A stretch of 6,459 nucleotides of DNA from Pseudolabrys sp. (lineage in GTDB: Bacteria > Pseudomonadota > Alphaproteobacteria > Rhizobiales > Xanthobacteraceae): the NCBI GenBank assembly GCA_019246455.1, contig JAFAQJ010000121.1, positions 1 to 6,459 of the forward strand, given 5' to 3'. Both the position numbers and the translations under genes were made by a program. Under the pieces are notes generated by a model that saw only the letters and a program-made list of their open reading frames with translations, was not told the origin of the DNA and ran no database searches. Positions 5,096-6,459 of the stretch are shown here, piece after piece (positions within the stretch are counted from its first letter, which is position 1; each line of letters opens with the position of its first letter).

Positions 5096-6459
5096 ATGGG
5101 AAAGCGGGCAGGAAACTTTGTATCTACTTTGCTTGGCGGTGCGGCGCTGGGCGCAATTCCGATATCAACCGCGATCGCGCAGGGTGGAACCGTGGCGCTG
5201 CCACCGATTATTGTCGTCAGCCCGACGACAATTCCGACGCCATTGAATGAGATCGCCAGTTCGGTCACGGTCATTACCGCGAAGGATATCGAGCGCAATC
5301 AGTGGCGGACCGTGCCTGATGCGCTGAGCACGGTGCCAGGACTCAATGTCGTTCAAACCGGGGGTCCCGGCGGACAGACCGCGGTCTTTATGCGCGGTAC
5401 CAACTCCTATCACACCAAAGTGTTGATCGACGGCGTTGACGCGCAGGATCCGAGTGTCGTCAACGGCGCGTTCGATTTTGCGCACTTGCTCACTGGCGAC
5501 ATCGAACAGATCGAGATATTGCGCGGCCCGCAGAGTGGCCTTTACGGGTCGGACGCGATCGGCGGCGTGATCTCGATTACGACCAAGAAAGGCGAGGGAC
5601 CGCCGAAGGTCACTGCGAGCGTCGAGGGTGGGTCATTCAAGACCTTCAACCAAACCGCCCGGATTGCGGGCTCGCAAAACGACTTCAACTATGCGTTCAA
5701 CATTCAGCATTTCCGCGCAGATTCGGTGCCAGTGACGCCTTTAGAGCTGTTGGCCCCGGGTACGACACGCAACAACGACAACTACAATAACTGGACCTAT
5801 TCGACCAAACTTGGCGCTACCGTCGCCCCCAATCTCGAGCTCAATGTCACTGGACGTTACACCGACGCCAAACACGGACTGACCACCGACGACGGCGTGA
5901 ATTTTCCACCCAACAGCGCGCCGGCGGTGTTGCAAGACACGCAGCGCAATCATCAATTATTCACGCGGGGCGAAGCGGCCTGGTCGTTGTTCGACGGGCG
6001 CTTCAAGAATTTTTTCGGCGTCAATTACAGCGATCAATGGACGTGGTTTCTTGATCCGAACAACGACAGCTTCAATCCATTCGGCTCAGTGCCGCCGCCG
6101 ATCACCAACATAGGCCGCAAGACGAAGTACGACTGGCGCGGTGAGATCAATGTCATTTCCGGCCAGACGCTCGTCATGGGTTTGGAGAAGGAAAAATCGT
6201 CGCTGTGGACCGATTCAACCGCGACCGCGCTTGGCGTGCAGACGGTGACCACTGCGAGCACCAGCAACAAAGCGGGCTGGCTCGAGCTTCAGTCGAAATT
6301 CATGGAGCGACTGTTCATCGTTGCCAACGTGCGCTATGACGACAATGAGAGCTTCGGCCCGCACACCACTTGGCGCGTTGCGCCTGCGTTCATCGTTCCG
6401 GGGACCGAGACCAAGCTCAAGGCCACTTACGGCACAGGATTCAAAGCACCAACGCTGGT
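5096..6459 (+). CDS. btuB: TonB-dependent vitamin B12 receptor, 3' end outside window
   Basis: An outer-membrane receptor that imports cobalamin using energy from TonB-ExbBD. The frame is open from the ATG at 5096 to the window edge (454 codons visible; E. coli BtuB is 614 residues, so roughly a quarter is missing). The start has AAGGAA seven bases upstream. Residues 1-28 form a signal peptide ending AIA before QG. A TonB-box-like PPIIVVSPT (36-44) follows. The plug domain runs about 52-163, with VPDALSTVPGLNV, the FMRGTNS segment, VLIDGVDAQDPS and the hallmark ILRGPQSGLYGSDAIGGVISI region. Beta-barrel strands follow, and the last visible residues, YGTGFKAPTL, are a conserved barrel motif. 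Substrate is assigned from the plug motifs and above all from the cobalamin riboswitch in front. A cobinamide or related corrinoid preference is possible. No frameshift is seen. B12-transport partners may follow beyond the edge. Confidence 0.92.
   Translation, partial: MGKRAGNFVSTLLGGAALGAIPISTAIAQGGTVALPPIIVVSPTTIPTPLNEIASSVTVITAKDIERNQWRTVPDALSTVPGLNVVQTGGPGGQTAVFMRGTNSYHTKVLIDGVDAQDPSVVNGAFDFAHLLTGDIEQIEILRGPQSGLYGSDAIGGVISITTKKGEGPPKVTASVEGGSFKTFNQTARIAGSQNDFNYAFNIQHFRADSVPVTPLELLAPGTTRNNDNYNNWTYSTKLGATVAPNLELNVTGRYTDAKHGLTTDDGVNFPPNSAPAVLQDTQRNHQLFTRGEAAWSLFDGRFKNFFGVNYSDQWTWFLDPNNDSFNPFGSVPPPITNIGRKTKYDWRGEINVISGQTLVMGLEKEKSSLWTDSTATALGVQTVTTASTSNKAGWLELQSKFMERLFIVANVRYDDNESFGPHTTWRVAPAFIVPGTETKLKATYGTGFKAPTL

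Noticed and set aside
5017..5250. 77-residue open frame (+) across the btuB start
   Set aside because: It is in a different frame from the receptor, which has a ribosome-binding site, signal peptide, TonB box and plug; this frame has none of these.

Overview
The window looks like chromosomal DNA from an alphaproteobacterium, most likely a Bradyrhizobium/Rhodopseudomonas-like member of the Hyphomicrobiales. This is judged from the high GC content, the DUF2336 protein, the style of the NAD kinase and of the small lysine-rich exported protein, and the response-regulator tail. No 16S or other decisive marker is present, so the assignment is an inference. I see no mobile element, CRISPR array, tRNA or rRNA.

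Layout, left to right. (1) The 3' part of a DUF2336 gene (+) enters from the left edge. (2) It converges on a two-gene minus-strand unit, a single-domain CheY-like response regulator followed by an HPt phosphotransfer protein; their coding ends overlap (TTGA). A CtrA-like half-site pair lies upstream of this unit. (3) Next is an NAD kinase gene (nadK, -), divergent from cutA (+, CutA1 family) with only 20 bp between the two start codons. (4) cutA converges on a secreted TPR protein (-), with a shared hairpin between them. (5) A 302-base divergent intergenic region holds a well-formed intrinsic terminator on the + strand with no gene to terminate, so it is a candidate small RNA or attenuator. 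(6) A small exported cationic protein (+) follows, ended by a strong terminator. (7) A cobalamin riboswitch with a long leader precedes a TonB-dependent B12 receptor (btuB-like, +), which runs off the right edge.

Functionally the window is a set of small independent units rather than one pathway. Two parts cohere internally: the response regulator/HPt pair (phosphorelay parts with no kinase nearby), and the riboswitch/receptor pair (B12 uptake repressed by B12). The most interesting sequence-level observation is in the btuB leader. A CCTTCG segment there can pair either with the Shine-Dalgarno region of btuB or, through a 12-bp helix, with an upstream copy of the same CGAAGG sequence. That is the layout expected of a translational on/off switch downstream of the aptamer. 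I found no clear evidence of a wholly new multi-gene system.
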